The position numbers and the translations under genes were made by a program. From the NCBI GenBank assembly GCA_003158855.1, contig PMLJ01000030.1, positions 18,285 to 82,284 of the forward strand: a DNA stretch of 64,000 nucleotides, in the 5' to 3' direction. The notes under the pieces were generated by a model, which made no database searches, had not been told where the DNA came from, and worked only from the letters and a program-made list of their open reading frames with translations. Source of the DNA: Acidimicrobiaceae bacterium. Its GTDB lineage: Bacteria; Actinomycetota; Acidimicrobiia; Acidimicrobiales; RAAP-2. Shown here one piece after another: positions 45,157 through 53,875 of this stretch. Numbering within the stretch: position 1 is the stretch's first letter; each line of letters opens with the position of its first letter.

Positions 45157-45804
45157 TTACTGGTTGGGGGGTGAGAGGACTTCGAGGAACCTCTTCGGAT
45201 CGACAGAGATGAAGAGCGCCGTCGCTTTCGCAATAAGCCCCCCATCCGCTTCGACGTTCGCTTCGATGGAGATCTTTCGTCCGTTTTGCTCCCGGAGCCA
45301 CGCTCGCGCGGTGAGCGGCACGTTGATCGGGGCGGGCGCGACGAACGCAATGTCCAGTTGGGCGGTGAAGGCGAGTTGGCTGTTTATCGCGAGAACGAGT
45401 CCCATGGTCTCGTCGATGATCGCGGCGATGATCCCGCCGTGCGCACGTCCCGGGGCTCCTTCGAAGGCCTTGCCCAGGGTGACTTCCTGCACGGCCACGT
45501 CGCCCTCGCGCCAGAGATAGCCGCCCAGACCCATCGGGTTCGCGGCGCCCGTCACGATCGAGTCCGAGAACAGCTGATGCCTCTCGTCCTTGCCGACCTC
45601 GGGAATGGCCATCTTGAAGCTGGCGAGGGAGCCGGACGGGGCGGTGCGTACGCGAGGTGTCCCCGAACGCACCATGAGGAGTAGTTCGCCCAGCCGGCTG
45701 CTCATCTCTTCAAGTCGATCATCGTCCACGTCGCGGGCGAGGAACTCGTGACCCAACTCTCGAAACTGCGAGGCTACCTCGACGCGACGGGTTTCGTTGG
45801 TCAC
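45157..45804 (-). CDS. Hotdog-fold thioesterase
   Basis: 215 aa. C-terminal PaaI-type domain with GRAHGGIIAAIIDETMG, where HGG and the acidic Asp are the catalytic features, preceded by a helical N-terminal part of about 85 aa. Start set at GTG 45804, which overlaps the stop of the aminotransferase remnant by one base. Likely hydrolyses an acyl-CoA. Confidence 0.83.
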   Translation of the reverse strand: MTNETRRVEVASQFRELGHEFLARDVDDDRLEEMSSRLGELLLMVRSGTPRVRTAPSGSLASFKMAIPEVGKDERHQLFSDSIVTGAANPMGLGGYLWREGDVAVQEVTLGKAFEGAPGRAHGGIIAAIIDETMGLVLAINSQLAFTAQLDIAFVAPAPINVPLTARAWLREQNGRKISIEANVEADGGLIAKATALFISVDPKRFLEVLSPPNQ

Positions 45805-46192
45805 TACAGATTGCCGACGTAGTACTCGTCGGCCACACCGAGAGCTCGATCGAGACCTTCGCGAGACTCGTCGTCGGTGATGGTGCACGGTGGGACCACG
45901 TGGCGACGGTGAAAGTTGGTGAGGATCAAGAGATCCTCGGCCCGCCCGGCCCCAACAAGCTCGTTCATGGTTGGGGAGCTCGCGTCGTCGGGACGAGAGG
46001 CTCTTTGGCGTTCCGGTCGGTGACGAGGTCGAGGGCGAAGAACACGCCGGTCCCGCGCACGTCACTGGTGAGCCAGACGCCGTGGGCGCCTCTCACCATG
46101 AGCGGATAAATGGGTGATTGCGCCGACGACGACTGACCAACTGGAGCTATTTCGCGTTCGAGGCTCGTCAAGGGAGAGCGATCGTTTGCCAT
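45804..46192 (-). pseudogene. Class III aminotransferase remnant with internal deletion
   Basis: Starts like the family N-terminus (QSPIYPLMVRGAHGVWL), then jumps directly to the C-terminal SDVRGTGVFFALDLVTDR, so the PLP-binding middle of roughly 300 aa is gone. After a frame change the true C-terminus (LLILTNFHRRHVVPPCTIT, DDESREGLDRAL) follows to the stop at 45804. Lies between tRNA-Ile and the thioesterase gene. Confidence 0.75.
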
Positions 46193-46257
46193 GTCACGTC
46201 CTTTAGCTTCCTATTAGAGACGGTAATGCACCAGCTCCGAGGCCTGATGTCCGCGAG

Positions 46258-46333
46258 TGGTGGGGCTAGTAAGAATCGAACTTACGACCTCGTCATTATC
46301 AGTGACGCGCTCTAACCGACTGAGCTATAGCCC
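46258..46333 (-). tRNA. tRNA-Ile(GAT)
   Basis: 76 nt with encoded CCA. Acceptor GGGGCTA pairs with TAGCCCC, D-loop AGTCGGTTAGA, anticodon loop CTGATAA (anticodon GAT), T-loop GTTCGATTC. Confidence 0.95.
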
Positions 46334-46370
46334 CTAAGGGGTACCAATCTACACCAGTCGAACCGTACCC

Positions 46371-47156
46371 CTAGAGGGTCTCGATGTTCCAAAGCTTTGC
46401 GGCGATCGACTGACTGGCGGTGGCGAGCAGTGTTCCCGTGCGGCTCCAGAGGAATGCAGTCCCTTGCGCGAAGCCCTGAGCAAGTGCGTGCATGTGGATT
46501 TCGCAGAGCACCCACTCGGTGGGCTCGAGGGTGGCGATCCGAATGGTGTTGTCGAGGCTTCTGCCCATGGTGTGTCGACCCATCGGCTGGCTAATCCCGC
46601 CCGATACGTAGTCGCCGAAGATCGCGAGGGTTGCGCCGGACGTCTCGAAATGGCCCGGAACCCTCGACCACAACGCCATGACGGGGGACCCGGGCGTGCC
46701 GTCGATCTCTGTGAACGTTTGCCCGAGGGCCAATCGAGTCTCGACGTGATCGAAGATCGAGTTATCGAAGCGCCTGTGCATTGTGCGCGGCGGACAATCC
46801 TCGGGGTCGGGAACGTCGGGCATGGTCAACCAGGGCGTTGGTGAGGAGAGTTCGCCCGTCCCGAGCGCGGCGTTGACGGTGACGATCTCTCGGTCTTCGA
46901 AGCACATTGTCGAGCGGGCTTGGGTGACGTGACCCCCAACCACGCAGAGATCGGTCTTCACCGTGACCTGCGCGCCGAGCGGGGCGTACGACAAGTACTG
47001 AGCGGTCGCCCAGATCGTCGGTCGTCCGCTCGCCTCTTCGAGCGCGACGAGTCCCGAAGCGAGACCGCAGCCGCCGAAGAGGAAATGGCCGGGCGTGATG
47101 AGTCGCTCGGTCACCTCGAACCCCCACGTGTCCTCGGAGGTACGTGTCATCCCCAT
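46371..47156 (-). CDS. Acyl-CoA thioesterase, double-hotdog (TesB-like)
   Basis: About 261 aa with two hotdog halves: the first with TPGHFLFGGCGLASGLVAL, the second with FGDYVSGGISQPMG and a LDNTIRI..EWVLCEIHMHAL segment, the TesB/FcoT-like acid-base region. The start is uncertain: ATG 47156 is chosen because an extension to 47273 would overlap the divergent membrane protein gene. Confidence 0.72.
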   Translation of the reverse strand: MGMTRTSEDTWGFEVTERLITPGHFLFGGCGLASGLVALEEASGRPTIWATAQYLSYAPLGAQVTVKTDLCVVGGHVTQARSTMCFEDREIVTVNAALGTGELSSPTPWLTMPDVPDPEDCPPRTMHRRFDNSIFDHVETRLALGQTFTEIDGTPGSPVMALWSRVPGHFETSGATLAIFGDYVSGGISQPMGRHTMGRSLDNTIRIATLEPTEWVLCEIHMHALAQGFAQGTAFLWSRTGTLLATASQSIAAKLWNIETL

Positions 47157-47260
47157 AAAAGTCTTCGCATCCACAAACGCTGAGGCTACTGGAATAGGGA
47201 AATAGCAAGGTGACGCCAGGAGAACTGCGCCGATGAGCGCGAAACGGGCAGACTTGACGG

Positions 47261-47878
47261 GTGATTGATCCACGCTTCGTGTTCCTGGCGGCCTTCTTGT
47301 CGCTCACTGGCGCCTACGGCTACGTACGTGACACCCTGCGCGGGGTCACGTCGCCGAATCGGGTCACATGGGGCCTCTGGGGAGTCGAGGGAATCCTCGG
47401 CTTCGCGGTGGAGATTCAACAGCACGTAGGGCTTGCGTCGGTGATGACGCTGATGCTGGGCTTCGTGCCGTGCGTCGTCGTGGCGGTTTCGTTCAAGAAC
47501 CCGCACAGCGTGTGGAGGATCGGCAAGTTCGATGTCTTCTGCGGGCTGGTGTCCCTGGCGGGGCTCGTCTTCTGGTTCTTCATCAACGAGCCGACCGTTG
47601 CGCTGATTTCTTTCGTGGCGGCCGATCAGATCGCCGCCCTGCCGACGTTACGCAAGTCGTGGATAGCTCCCCATACCGAATCGCCCCGGGTCTTCTTCAT
47701 GGGATTCCTGAACTGCGGAATCACGCTCCTGACCTTGAAGCGTCTGACCACCGGGGGCGCACTGTTCCCCGGCTGCATCCTCGTCACTGACCTCATTCTC
47801 GGCATCCTGATAGTCACCAGGCTTGGCCGGCGACTGGGTTCCAAGCATCTTCTTCCTTCGTCACCGAGCGTCGCGTGA
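47261..47878 (+). CDS. Polytopic membrane protein, function unknown
   Basis: 205 aa with about seven hydrophobic segments. It has SPNRVTWGLWGVEGILGF and DVFCGLVSLAGLVFWF, a PQ-loop/SWEET-like feel from paired WG and SL turns, but no certain family. GTG start. Its end overlaps the DUF2252 gene by 4 nt (GTGA). Confidence 0.65.
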   Translation: MIDPRFVFLAAFLSLTGAYGYVRDTLRGVTSPNRVTWGLWGVEGILGFAVEIQQHVGLASVMTLMLGFVPCVVVAVSFKNPHSVWRIGKFDVFCGLVSLAGLVFWFFINEPTVALISFVAADQIAALPTLRKSWIAPHTESPRVFFMGFLNCGITLLTLKRLTTGGALFPGCILVTDLILGILIVTRLGRRLGSKHLLPSSPSVA

Positions 47879-49257
47879 ATGCGCGTGACGTCTCCGCGCT
47901 CGAAGTGAGGCGTGGGTACGGTCGCTCGCTGCGATCGGCGACTCCGCGGTTGTCGCTCGCGGCGCTCAGCGAACGCCCCCACGGCTACGACCCGATCGCT
48001 CGACTGCTCGAGCAGGGTTCGACCCGGGTACAAGCCCTTCTGCCGCTTCGCTACCAGAGAATGTTGGAGAGTCCCTTGGCGTTCTTTCGCGGATCGGCTC
48101 TGTTGATGGCCGACGACCTCGCGCGCGGCGCGAGCACCTCGCTCGAGGTCCAGCTGTGCGGCGATGCGCACCTGTCGAACTTCGGGGTCTTTTCGTCGCC
48201 CGAGCGCCAGATGGTGTTCGACGTCAATGATTTCGACGAGACCGAAGTCGGGCCCTTCGAATGGGATGTCAAACGGCTCACGGCGTCGCTCGCCATCGCG
48301 TCCCAGCAACTCGCGCACAACGCCCGTCAGCAAGAGGCCATCGCCCTCGCGGCTGCGCGGGAGTATCGAAGCGCGATGGCCCGCTTCGCGCTTCAGACGC
48401 GACTCGAGGTTTGGTACGCCGCGCTGGACCTCGATTCGGTCATGATCGATCTCGAAGGCTTCTTCTCCGGCGGCGCCAGGCGCAAGATCTATGATGTCGT
48501 GCAGGACGCCAAGGGCAGGGTCACCGTCGATGCCTTCTCGAAGGTTCTGGTCTACGGCGACCACGGGCCGACCATCGCGGTCAATCCTCCGCACTTCACG
48601 CGCCTGGCTGAAGGGGAGGACGCGTCGCTCGGGGCCTCGGACGTCTTCGAGATTGTCGCGGGCTACGGAGAGACCTTGAGCAGCGACCGCCAGGTGCTGT
48701 TGAAGCAGTTCAGCGTTCGAGACACAGCCCGCCACGTCGTGGGTGTCGGATCGGTGGGCACCGAGTGCTTCGCCGTGCTGCTCGTCGGGCGCGACGACCG
48801 CGACCCGTTCCTCCTGCAGATCAAAGAGGCGCAGGAATCGGTGTTGGCGCTGGCCCGCGGCCTGGGCGAAACATTCGAACCGGGGGAGCGGGTGGTGCGC
48901 GGACAGAAGTTGATGCAGGCGACGCCCGACGTCTTCCTCGGATGGCATACGACGCAGTTCGCGGACCGGCGTCGGAGCTTCTACATCCGCCAGCTCTACG
49001 ACAATCGGGCGTCGGTGGACGTCGAACGGCTCGACGAGTCGTCGCTCGTCGCGTACGGACGGCTCTGCGCCTGGACGCTCGCCCGGGCACACGCCCGTAC
49101 GGGTCGGGGCGCGGAAATCGCGGGCTATCTGGGCAAGGGCGACCGCTTCGACGAGTCGATGGCCGCCTTCGCGCTCGCCTACCGCGACCGCAACCAAGGT
49201 GACTACGAGGCGCTGAAGAGTGAAGTCGGACGAGGCGGTATTACCGTGGCGACGTGA
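47875..49257 (+). CDS. DUF2252-family protein
   Basis: 460 aa. DUF2252 has a kinase-like fold: here FRGSALLMADDL, QLCGDAHLSNFGVF, FDVNDFDET and PFEWDVKRLTASL are the family hallmarks, the GDxHxxN and DxND boxes equating to catalytic and metal positions of aminoglycoside-phosphotransferase-like kinases. Substrate unknown. GTG start; overlapped at both ends by neighbours by 4 nt. Confidence 0.9.
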   Translation: MNARDVSALEVRRGYGRSLRSATPRLSLAALSERPHGYDPIARLLEQGSTRVQALLPLRYQRMLESPLAFFRGSALLMADDLARGASTSLEVQLCGDAHLSNFGVFSSPERQMVFDVNDFDETEVGPFEWDVKRLTASLAIASQQLAHNARQQEAIALAAAREYRSAMARFALQTRLEVWYAALDLDSVMIDLEGFFSGGARRKIYDVVQDAKGRVTVDAFSKVLVYGDHGPTIAVNPPHFTRLAEGEDASLGASDVFEIVAGYGETLSSDRQVLLKQFSVRDTARHVVGVGSVGTECFAVLLVGRDDRDPFLLQIKEAQESVLALARGLGETFEPGERVVRGQKLMQATPDVFLGWHTTQFADRRRSFYIRQLYDNRASVDVERLDESSLVAYGRLCAWTLARAHARTGRGAEIAGYLGKGDRFDESMAAFALAYRDRNQGDYEALKSEVGRGGITVAT

Positions 49258-50090
49258 ACACGTTGCTGCCGTTCCACCTGCATCTGATTGAACTCCTGGC
49301 AATTGTCGCGGCCGGCGTCGCGCACCACTTCGTCGTGGCCTCGACGCCTCGACGCCGCGAGGCGTTCTTCGCGCTGCTCGCCTTGGCGGCGGTGGTCATG
49401 TGGCCAATAGGCGACTTGGCGGCGACGGTGTCGCTGACGGTGGCGACGGCGCAACGTCTCGTCATCATGCTCTTCGTCGCGCCGATGCTCTTGAAGGCCA
49501 CACCCACCACCGTGCTCTCGAGGCTCACGCGACCGAGGCCGGTTGACTTCGTGGTCCGCATCCTTTCGCATCCCGGTGTCGCCATCGTGCTGGTGACGAT
49601 CCTGGGGACCGCCACGCTGATAACGCCGGTCGTGGGCTGGGGCGCGCGTTCGAGCGTCGGACGCGACCTCATCCTCCTCGCGGTGCTGTCGATCGGATTC
49701 CTGTTGTGGGTTCCCGCCCTCGCGGTCATGCCCGGTGCCAAGCGGCTCTCGCCCGCCGCGACGGCGGGATACATCTTTGGATCGGCGATCGTCGTGACGA
49801 GCTTGTCGTTCGTGTGGATCTTCTCCCAGCACTCGCTGTATCCGGCACTGCACGATCAGTACGCGCTGCTGCACATGACACCGTTGTTCGACCAGCAACT
49901 GGCCGGGTTCGTCGCGAAGCTCGGTTGCTACATTCCGATGTGGGCCATCGCGTTCACGATGTTCTTCCACGCCGAGGACCAGGGAGTTTCGGTCGACGAG
50001 TCGCCGTTGCATTGGGCCGACGTCGAGCGCCAGTTGCTGCGCATCGACCGTCAGCGTGCGAGGGCTCTGCGGCGTCATCGCCCCGAATAG
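49254..50090 (+). CDS. Cytochrome c oxidase assembly protein (CtaG/caa3-type)
   Basis: 278 aa, about seven transmembrane helices. The pattern WPIGDLAATVSLTVATAQRLVI.MLFVAPMLL and the His-containing HLHLIELL and LLHMTPLFDQQLAG match the CtaG_caa3 family linked to copper centre assembly of cytochrome oxidase. GTG start overlaps the DUF2252 stop. tRNA-Ala follows 29 bases later. Confidence 0.78.
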   Translation: MNTLLPFHLHLIELLAIVAAGVAHHFVVASTPRRREAFFALLALAAVVMWPIGDLAATVSLTVATAQRLVIMLFVAPMLLKATPTTVLSRLTRPRPVDFVVRILSHPGVAIVLVTILGTATLITPVVGWGARSSVGRDLILLAVLSIGFLLWVPALAVMPGAKRLSPAATAGYIFGSAIVVTSLSFVWIFSQHSLYPALHDQYALLHMTPLFDQQLAGFVAKLGCYIPMWAIAFTMFFHAEDQGVSVDESPLHWADVERQLLRIDRQRARALRRHRPE

Positions 50091-50119
50091 CGAATCGTTT
50101 GGTAGGATGGAGTCCCTTT

Positions 50120-50192
50120 GGGGACGTAGCTCAGTTGGTAGAGCGCGGGCTTTGCAAGCCTGAGGTCGTGGGTTCGATCCCCATCGTCTCCA
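50120..50192 (+). tRNA. tRNA-Ala(TGC)
   Basis: 73 nt without encoded CCA. Acceptor GGGGACG/CGTCTCC contains the G3-U70 alanine identity pair; anticodon loop TTTGCAA (anticodon TGC); T-loop GTTCGATCC. Confidence 0.96.
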
Positions 50193-50198
50193 CAAGAA

Positions 50199-50233
50199 AC
50201 GACCCCCCGTCGGGTACTCCGACGGGGGGTCGT
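50199..50233 (+). terminator. Terminator after tRNA-Ala
   Basis: Perfect 15-base stem ACGACCCCCCGTCGG with its complement, loop GTACT, followed by a T-rich stretch (TGCATCTTCTT). Directly follows the tRNA. Confidence 0.8.
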
Positions 50234-50274
50234 TGCATCTTCTTGACAGCGCTAGGGGTGTGCGTGAAGTCGTC

Positions 50275-51729
50275 CTAGCCCTCGGTGATCGTTCCGCCGG
50301 GCAGCATGGCGAGTTCCGCGTGCGCCATGTGCGCCTCGCCGTCGGGGGCCTCCTTCGAGTGGGGAATGAAGAGTGCCGCGATGATGGCGAACAACGTCAC
50401 GATTGCGACGAAAAGGAAGCCGTTGGTGTAACCCGACTCGGCGGGTAGACCGTTGTGCAGCAGTTTGGACGTCACGATGCTCGACATCACGGCCGCCCCC
50501 ACCGCTCCGCCAATGGTTCGGATGTTCGCGTTCATGCCGCTCGCGACCCCGGTCTGCGAGGCGGGGACCGCCTGGACTATGAGGTTGGACATCGCCGAGA
50601 AGGCGAGGCCCATTCCCACCCCGAGCAGGCTTCCCACGACGTAGATCTCCCACGGGTGCGAATGGGCGAGGGCCAGCATCGCGTATCCCGAACAGGAGAT
50701 CACCGAGCCAATGAGTACCGCGAACTTCGAGCCGATGCGCGCGGCGACGCGGCCGGTGAGCAGACCGAAGATGAACATCATGGCAGTCTGGGGGAGAAGG
50801 AATACCCCGGACTGGACCATGGACGCGCTGAATCCGTATCCGGCGCTCGACGGCGTCTGAAGGAACTCGGGCAGGAAGGCAAAGACCGAGTACATGCCGA
50901 CGCCGAAGAGGAACGCGACGAGGTTGTTGGTCCACACCGCGGGCACGCGCATCATCTTCATGTCGATCAGCGGCTGACTGGACTTGCTCTCGACTCGAAT
51001 CCATGCCGCAATCAAGACCAGCGCCGCGGCGATCAGCCCGAGGACCTTGCTGGACCCCCAACCCCACGCCGGGCCTTCGCTGACGCCGAGCAGCAGCGCC
51101 ACGAGCCACGCCGACAAGAGCGCGGCGGCCTTCAGATCGACCCTTCCCTTGGTTCGAACTGGTGACTCGGGCACGAGGAGGTGGGCGCAGACGGCGGCGA
51201 TGACGATGATGACGAGCGGGATCCAAAAAAGCCAGTGGTAGTCGAGACGACTCACGATTGGCCCCGCGATGACCAGGCCAATGCCGCTTCCGACCGCGGT
51301 CATCGCCGCGATGTTGCCCACGCCGCCCGCCACGTTCCCGGGTGGAAACTCGTCACGAATGATGCCGAAGGACAGCGGCAGCACGCCGCCACCGACACCC
51401 TGGACCGCGCGACCGATGATCAGAACCAGTATCGAATGCGAGAGCCCCGCGACCAGGGTGCCGACCGCGAGGGCGACCAAAGTGAGTACGAGCATGCGTT
51501 CCTTGCCCACCATGTCGCCAATGCGCCCCATGATCGGAGTGAAGATCGATGCCGAGAGGAGATAGGCCGTGACGACCCACGTGACCGTGTTCTGCGACGT
51601 GTGCATGCTCGCCTGGATCGTCGGAAGGGCGGGGATGACCAAGGACTGCAGCAGCGCGAAGGAGGATACTCCGAGCAGGAGTACGAAGAACGTCACGCGG
51701 TAGTTCGCCCGTTCGAGTGGTCTGGTCAT
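50275..51729 (-). CDS. MFS multidrug exporter, DHA2 (14-TM) type
   Basis: 484 aa, about 14 transmembrane helices. QSLVIPALPTIQASM and GRIGDMVGKERML are the helix-1 and loop-2 signatures of DHA2 transporters such as EmrB/LfrA; motif C appears in GGGVLPLSFGI and GVGSGIGLVIAGPIV. ATG 51729 is chosen with AAGGA upstream. Probably exports drugs or cationic compounds. Confidence 0.88.
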   Translation of the reverse strand: MTRPLERANYRVTFFVLLLGVSSFALLQSLVIPALPTIQASMHTSQNTVTWVVTAYLLSASIFTPIMGRIGDMVGKERMLVLTLVALAVGTLVAGLSHSILVLIIGRAVQGVGGGVLPLSFGIIRDEFPPGNVAGGVGNIAAMTAVGSGIGLVIAGPIVSRLDYHWLFWIPLVIIVIAAVCAHLLVPESPVRTKGRVDLKAAALLSAWLVALLLGVSEGPAWGWGSSKVLGLIAAALVLIAAWIRVESKSSQPLIDMKMMRVPAVWTNNLVAFLFGVGMYSVFAFLPEFLQTPSSAGYGFSASMVQSGVFLLPQTAMMFIFGLLTGRVAARIGSKFAVLIGSVISCSGYAMLALAHSHPWEIYVVGSLLGVGMGLAFSAMSNLIVQAVPASQTGVASGMNANIRTIGGAVGAAVMSSIVTSKLLHNGLPAESGYTNGFLFVAIVTLFAIIAALFIPHSKEAPDGEAHMAHAELAMLPGGTITEG

Positions 51730-52045
51730 TGTTGCATCCTTGGATCGGAATTGACGGAGGCCAGCGAGGTTGAAAAGAATCAAGACGTCGGTGGGTTGTG
51801 CGTTGCGGTAGCGCTCGCACTCCAGCAATTGACGGCCAGTCTAGGGAGTCGGGTTAGATCATGACACACGAGCGATAGGCCCATCGCTGACCTCTCCCCG
51901 CCCTTCAGTCCGTCATCATGGTGCGACCCGGGCAGCGGACCCATGCATCGCCATCCCGGCATGAGGATGCGCCCAGGAAAGCAGACGACCCCTCTTCGAC
52001 GCGAGCCACGAAGGATTTGCGTCGAAGAGGGGTCGTCGGACTGAT
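51730..52045. other. Intergenic region with terminator
   Basis: 316 bases upstream of the MFS gene and downstream of the cytochrome b operon. Contains the terminator at 51985-52036; the remainder should hold the MFS promoter, none obvious by eye. Confidence 0.5.
51985..52036 (-). terminator. Terminator of the cytochrome b operon
   Basis: 18-base perfect stem (ACGACCCCTCTTCGACGC and complement) with a 16-base loop, 10 bases after the stop of the operon's last gene on the reverse strand. Confidence 0.75.
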
Positions 52046-52996
52046 CTATTTATTGTCCTGGTAGTGCTCGCGCCAGATGAGACGGTAGATCTTGAGCTTG
52101 CGCGGAATCGAGCGAAGACCCGGAATGAACGGCACGAAGAGAAGCACGAGCGAGAGAACTCCCATCGTCGCAAAGACCAACGCGTCGCCGCTGGCGCTCG
52201 TATTGAACGGCGCAATCTGGTACCAGAAGGTGTAGAGCCAGAGCCACGCCTGACCGGGGTAACTCCCGGTTTCGTTCATCATGCCCCACTGGTCGCCCGT
52301 CAAGTGCTGGTTGGAGGCGAGGTTGGCCAGGTACCCGCTGTCGGCGAGGAACAGCAACGGCTTGGTGTAGTCCGTCGTGTAGAACCCGTGTCCGGTAACG
52401 AGGGCCTGATCGAGGGCACCCGAGCGGGCCATCTGCGTCAGGTCATTGATCATGATCGGGAGCGGACCGGCGCTCGTGGTGTTCACGACGATCTGACCCT
52501 TTGCGACCTTCATCTTCGTCGCGGCCTTGCCGTAACTCGAGAGCCACGAGTTCTGCGTCGTTGTCGACGCCGTCGACCACGTCTTGAGGTTCTGATCGAG
52601 AATGGGCTGGTCGGGCAGCGACTTCAGCGGGCTGATGACGAAGTCTTGGGCGGCGTTGATGGGGATTCGAACGCCGACCCACTGCTCAAGCTTGAGCGGC
52701 CCCATTGCCTGGCCCGTCCCGGGGACGTTGTTGTACGGCGCGCCGTAGGCGGCGCTCGTCGACGTTCCGTTCAGTTCGCTGAGCGCGGTCGTCGCGAAGT
52801 CGATCGGATCAGCGTTCGACCACGTCCGGACGGTGATGGCCTTCTCGTCGGGCGATCCGAAGACGACCGCGAAGATCACCGTGAGTACGAGTATCACGAC
52901 GAGGGCGATGGTGCCTTCCTTGATGATGTCGTACGGGCTGTAGCCGCCCTTCCACTTGGGGGCGTCAACGTCGGGGCGAAAGGCTTTCTTACTCAT
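52046..52996 (-). CDS. Membrane protein of the cytochrome b operon, unknown function
   Basis: 316 aa. One transmembrane helix at about 28-48, a large extracytoplasmic domain (50-245) and two C-terminal helices (about 250-295). The extracytoplasmic part has WSNADPIDFATTALSEL and LKLEQWVGVRIPIN but no heme (CxxCH) or iron-sulfur motif. It starts with ATG overlapping the cytochrome b stop, so it is coexpressed. It may replace the C-terminal cytochrome b/subunit IV part or form an electron-input partner. Confidence 0.6.
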   Translation of the reverse strand: MSKKAFRPDVDAPKWKGGYSPYDIIKEGTIALVVILVLTVIFAVVFGSPDEKAITVRTWSNADPIDFATTALSELNGTSTSAAYGAPYNNVPGTGQAMGPLKLEQWVGVRIPINAAQDFVISPLKSLPDQPILDQNLKTWSTASTTTQNSWLSSYGKAATKMKVAKGQIVVNTTSAGPLPIMINDLTQMARSGALDQALVTGHGFYTTDYTKPLLFLADSGYLANLASNQHLTGDQWGMMNETGSYPGQAWLWLYTFWYQIAPFNTSASGDALVFATMGVLSLVLLFVPFIPGLRSIPRKLKIYRLIWREHYQDNK

Positions 52997-53619
52997 TCGG
53001 CCACCTCCGCGCCCTCTTCAAACGGTGGAACAACACCCTTGATTCGAACCATCAGCACGTGCATTCCCGTCAGGACAATTGCGCCGAGCGGCAACAGGAC
53101 AATGTGCCACATCAGCATCTGGCCGAGGTTCAGCACGTTGAAGTAGGCACCGGCGCCGGTGGCGTTGATGCCGTCCTTCGCCTGGGTGGAGATCCACTGC
53201 GAGTCGAAGTTGCTCTGGCTCACGTAACCCGTGAAGCCCGCGCCGATCGAGACGAGGAACGTCACGACGCCGGTCATCCAGGTCAGCGCGCGTCCGCCGC
53301 GCCAGGCCGCCATGGCGAACTTGCCCCAGAGGTGCACCACCATGGCGAAGAAGAAGATCTCCACCGACCAGAGGTGCATCGAATTGATGAAGTGGCCGTA
53401 GGCCGAGCCGTGCCACCACTGCGGTCCGCGCAGCGCGAGGATGCAGCCCGTGCCGATGACGACGCCGAGCGACGATAATGTGGCGATGCCGAAGACGTAG
53501 ATCCACGAGGAGACGTAGGTCGGTTGGGTGTCCGGGAGCAACTTCTCCGGCGGCAGCTTGCCCTCGACACGCCGGCGCAGCCGGGTCGTCCATTGACGAT
53601 CGATCTCAGAGGTGCTCAT
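52993..53619 (-). CDS. Cytochrome b6-like diheme cytochrome b, N-terminal domain only
   Basis: 208 aa, four helices. Heme-ligand His pairs: helix B has MHLWS...VVHLWG with spacing 14, helix D has MWHIVL...GMHVLM with spacing 15, the b6-type value (bc1 type is 14). It ends after helix D, as cytochrome b6 does. No Rieske protein, c-type cytochrome or subunit IV is adjacent. Overlaps both neighbours by 4 nt. Confidence 0.85.
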   Translation of the reverse strand: MSTSEIDRQWTTRLRRRVEGKLPPEKLLPDTQPTYVSSWIYVFGIATLSSLGVVIGTGCILALRGPQWWHGSAYGHFINSMHLWSVEIFFFAMVVHLWGKFAMAAWRGGRALTWMTGVVTFLVSIGAGFTGYVSQSNFDSQWISTQAKDGINATGAGAYFNVLNLGQMLMWHIVLLPLGAIVLTGMHVLMVRIKGVVPPFEEGAEVAE

Positions 53620-53798
53620 CGGTTTTCCTTCCGGCGGCTACGGCCAGGAAACGGCGCTACGAGCGCGACGATGAACGTCACCACCATCAAAATCATGACT
53701 ATCAAGTTGGCAACGCTGATTTCTATGATGTGCCACTGGATGTAATGCCCCAGATTGTCAAGTGGAATCAGCGCTGCGAAAGACAATAGGAATGCCAT
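53616..53798 (-). CDS. Small membrane protein heading the cytochrome b operon
   Basis: 60 aa with two hydrophobic stretches (about residues 2-12 and 25-47), His residues in GHYIQWHIIE, and a basic RRKENR end. Coupled to the cytochrome b gene by 4-nt overlap. His residues next to the membrane could serve heme or quinone contacts; function unknown. Confidence 0.6.
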   Translation of the reverse strand: MAFLLSFAALIPLDNLGHYIQWHIIEISVANLIVMILMVVTFIVALVAPFPGRSRRKENR

Positions 53799-53875
53799 GC
53801 TCTCCGCCCCTTCTTTTCCATCAGTATGTCACCTGATGTTGGGCAAGACGTAGGGCCTTTAGACCCTGGCTGGCC

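Noticed and set aside
49203..50195. 330-aa reverse frame opposite the CtaG-like gene
   Set aside because: Its composition is Arg/His/Gln-rich, and it runs antisense through tRNA-Ala and the membrane protein gene.
52064..53146. 360-aa forward frame opposite the cytochrome b operon
   Set aside because: Charged low-complexity shadow; the reverse strand has coherent membrane proteins with heme ligands.
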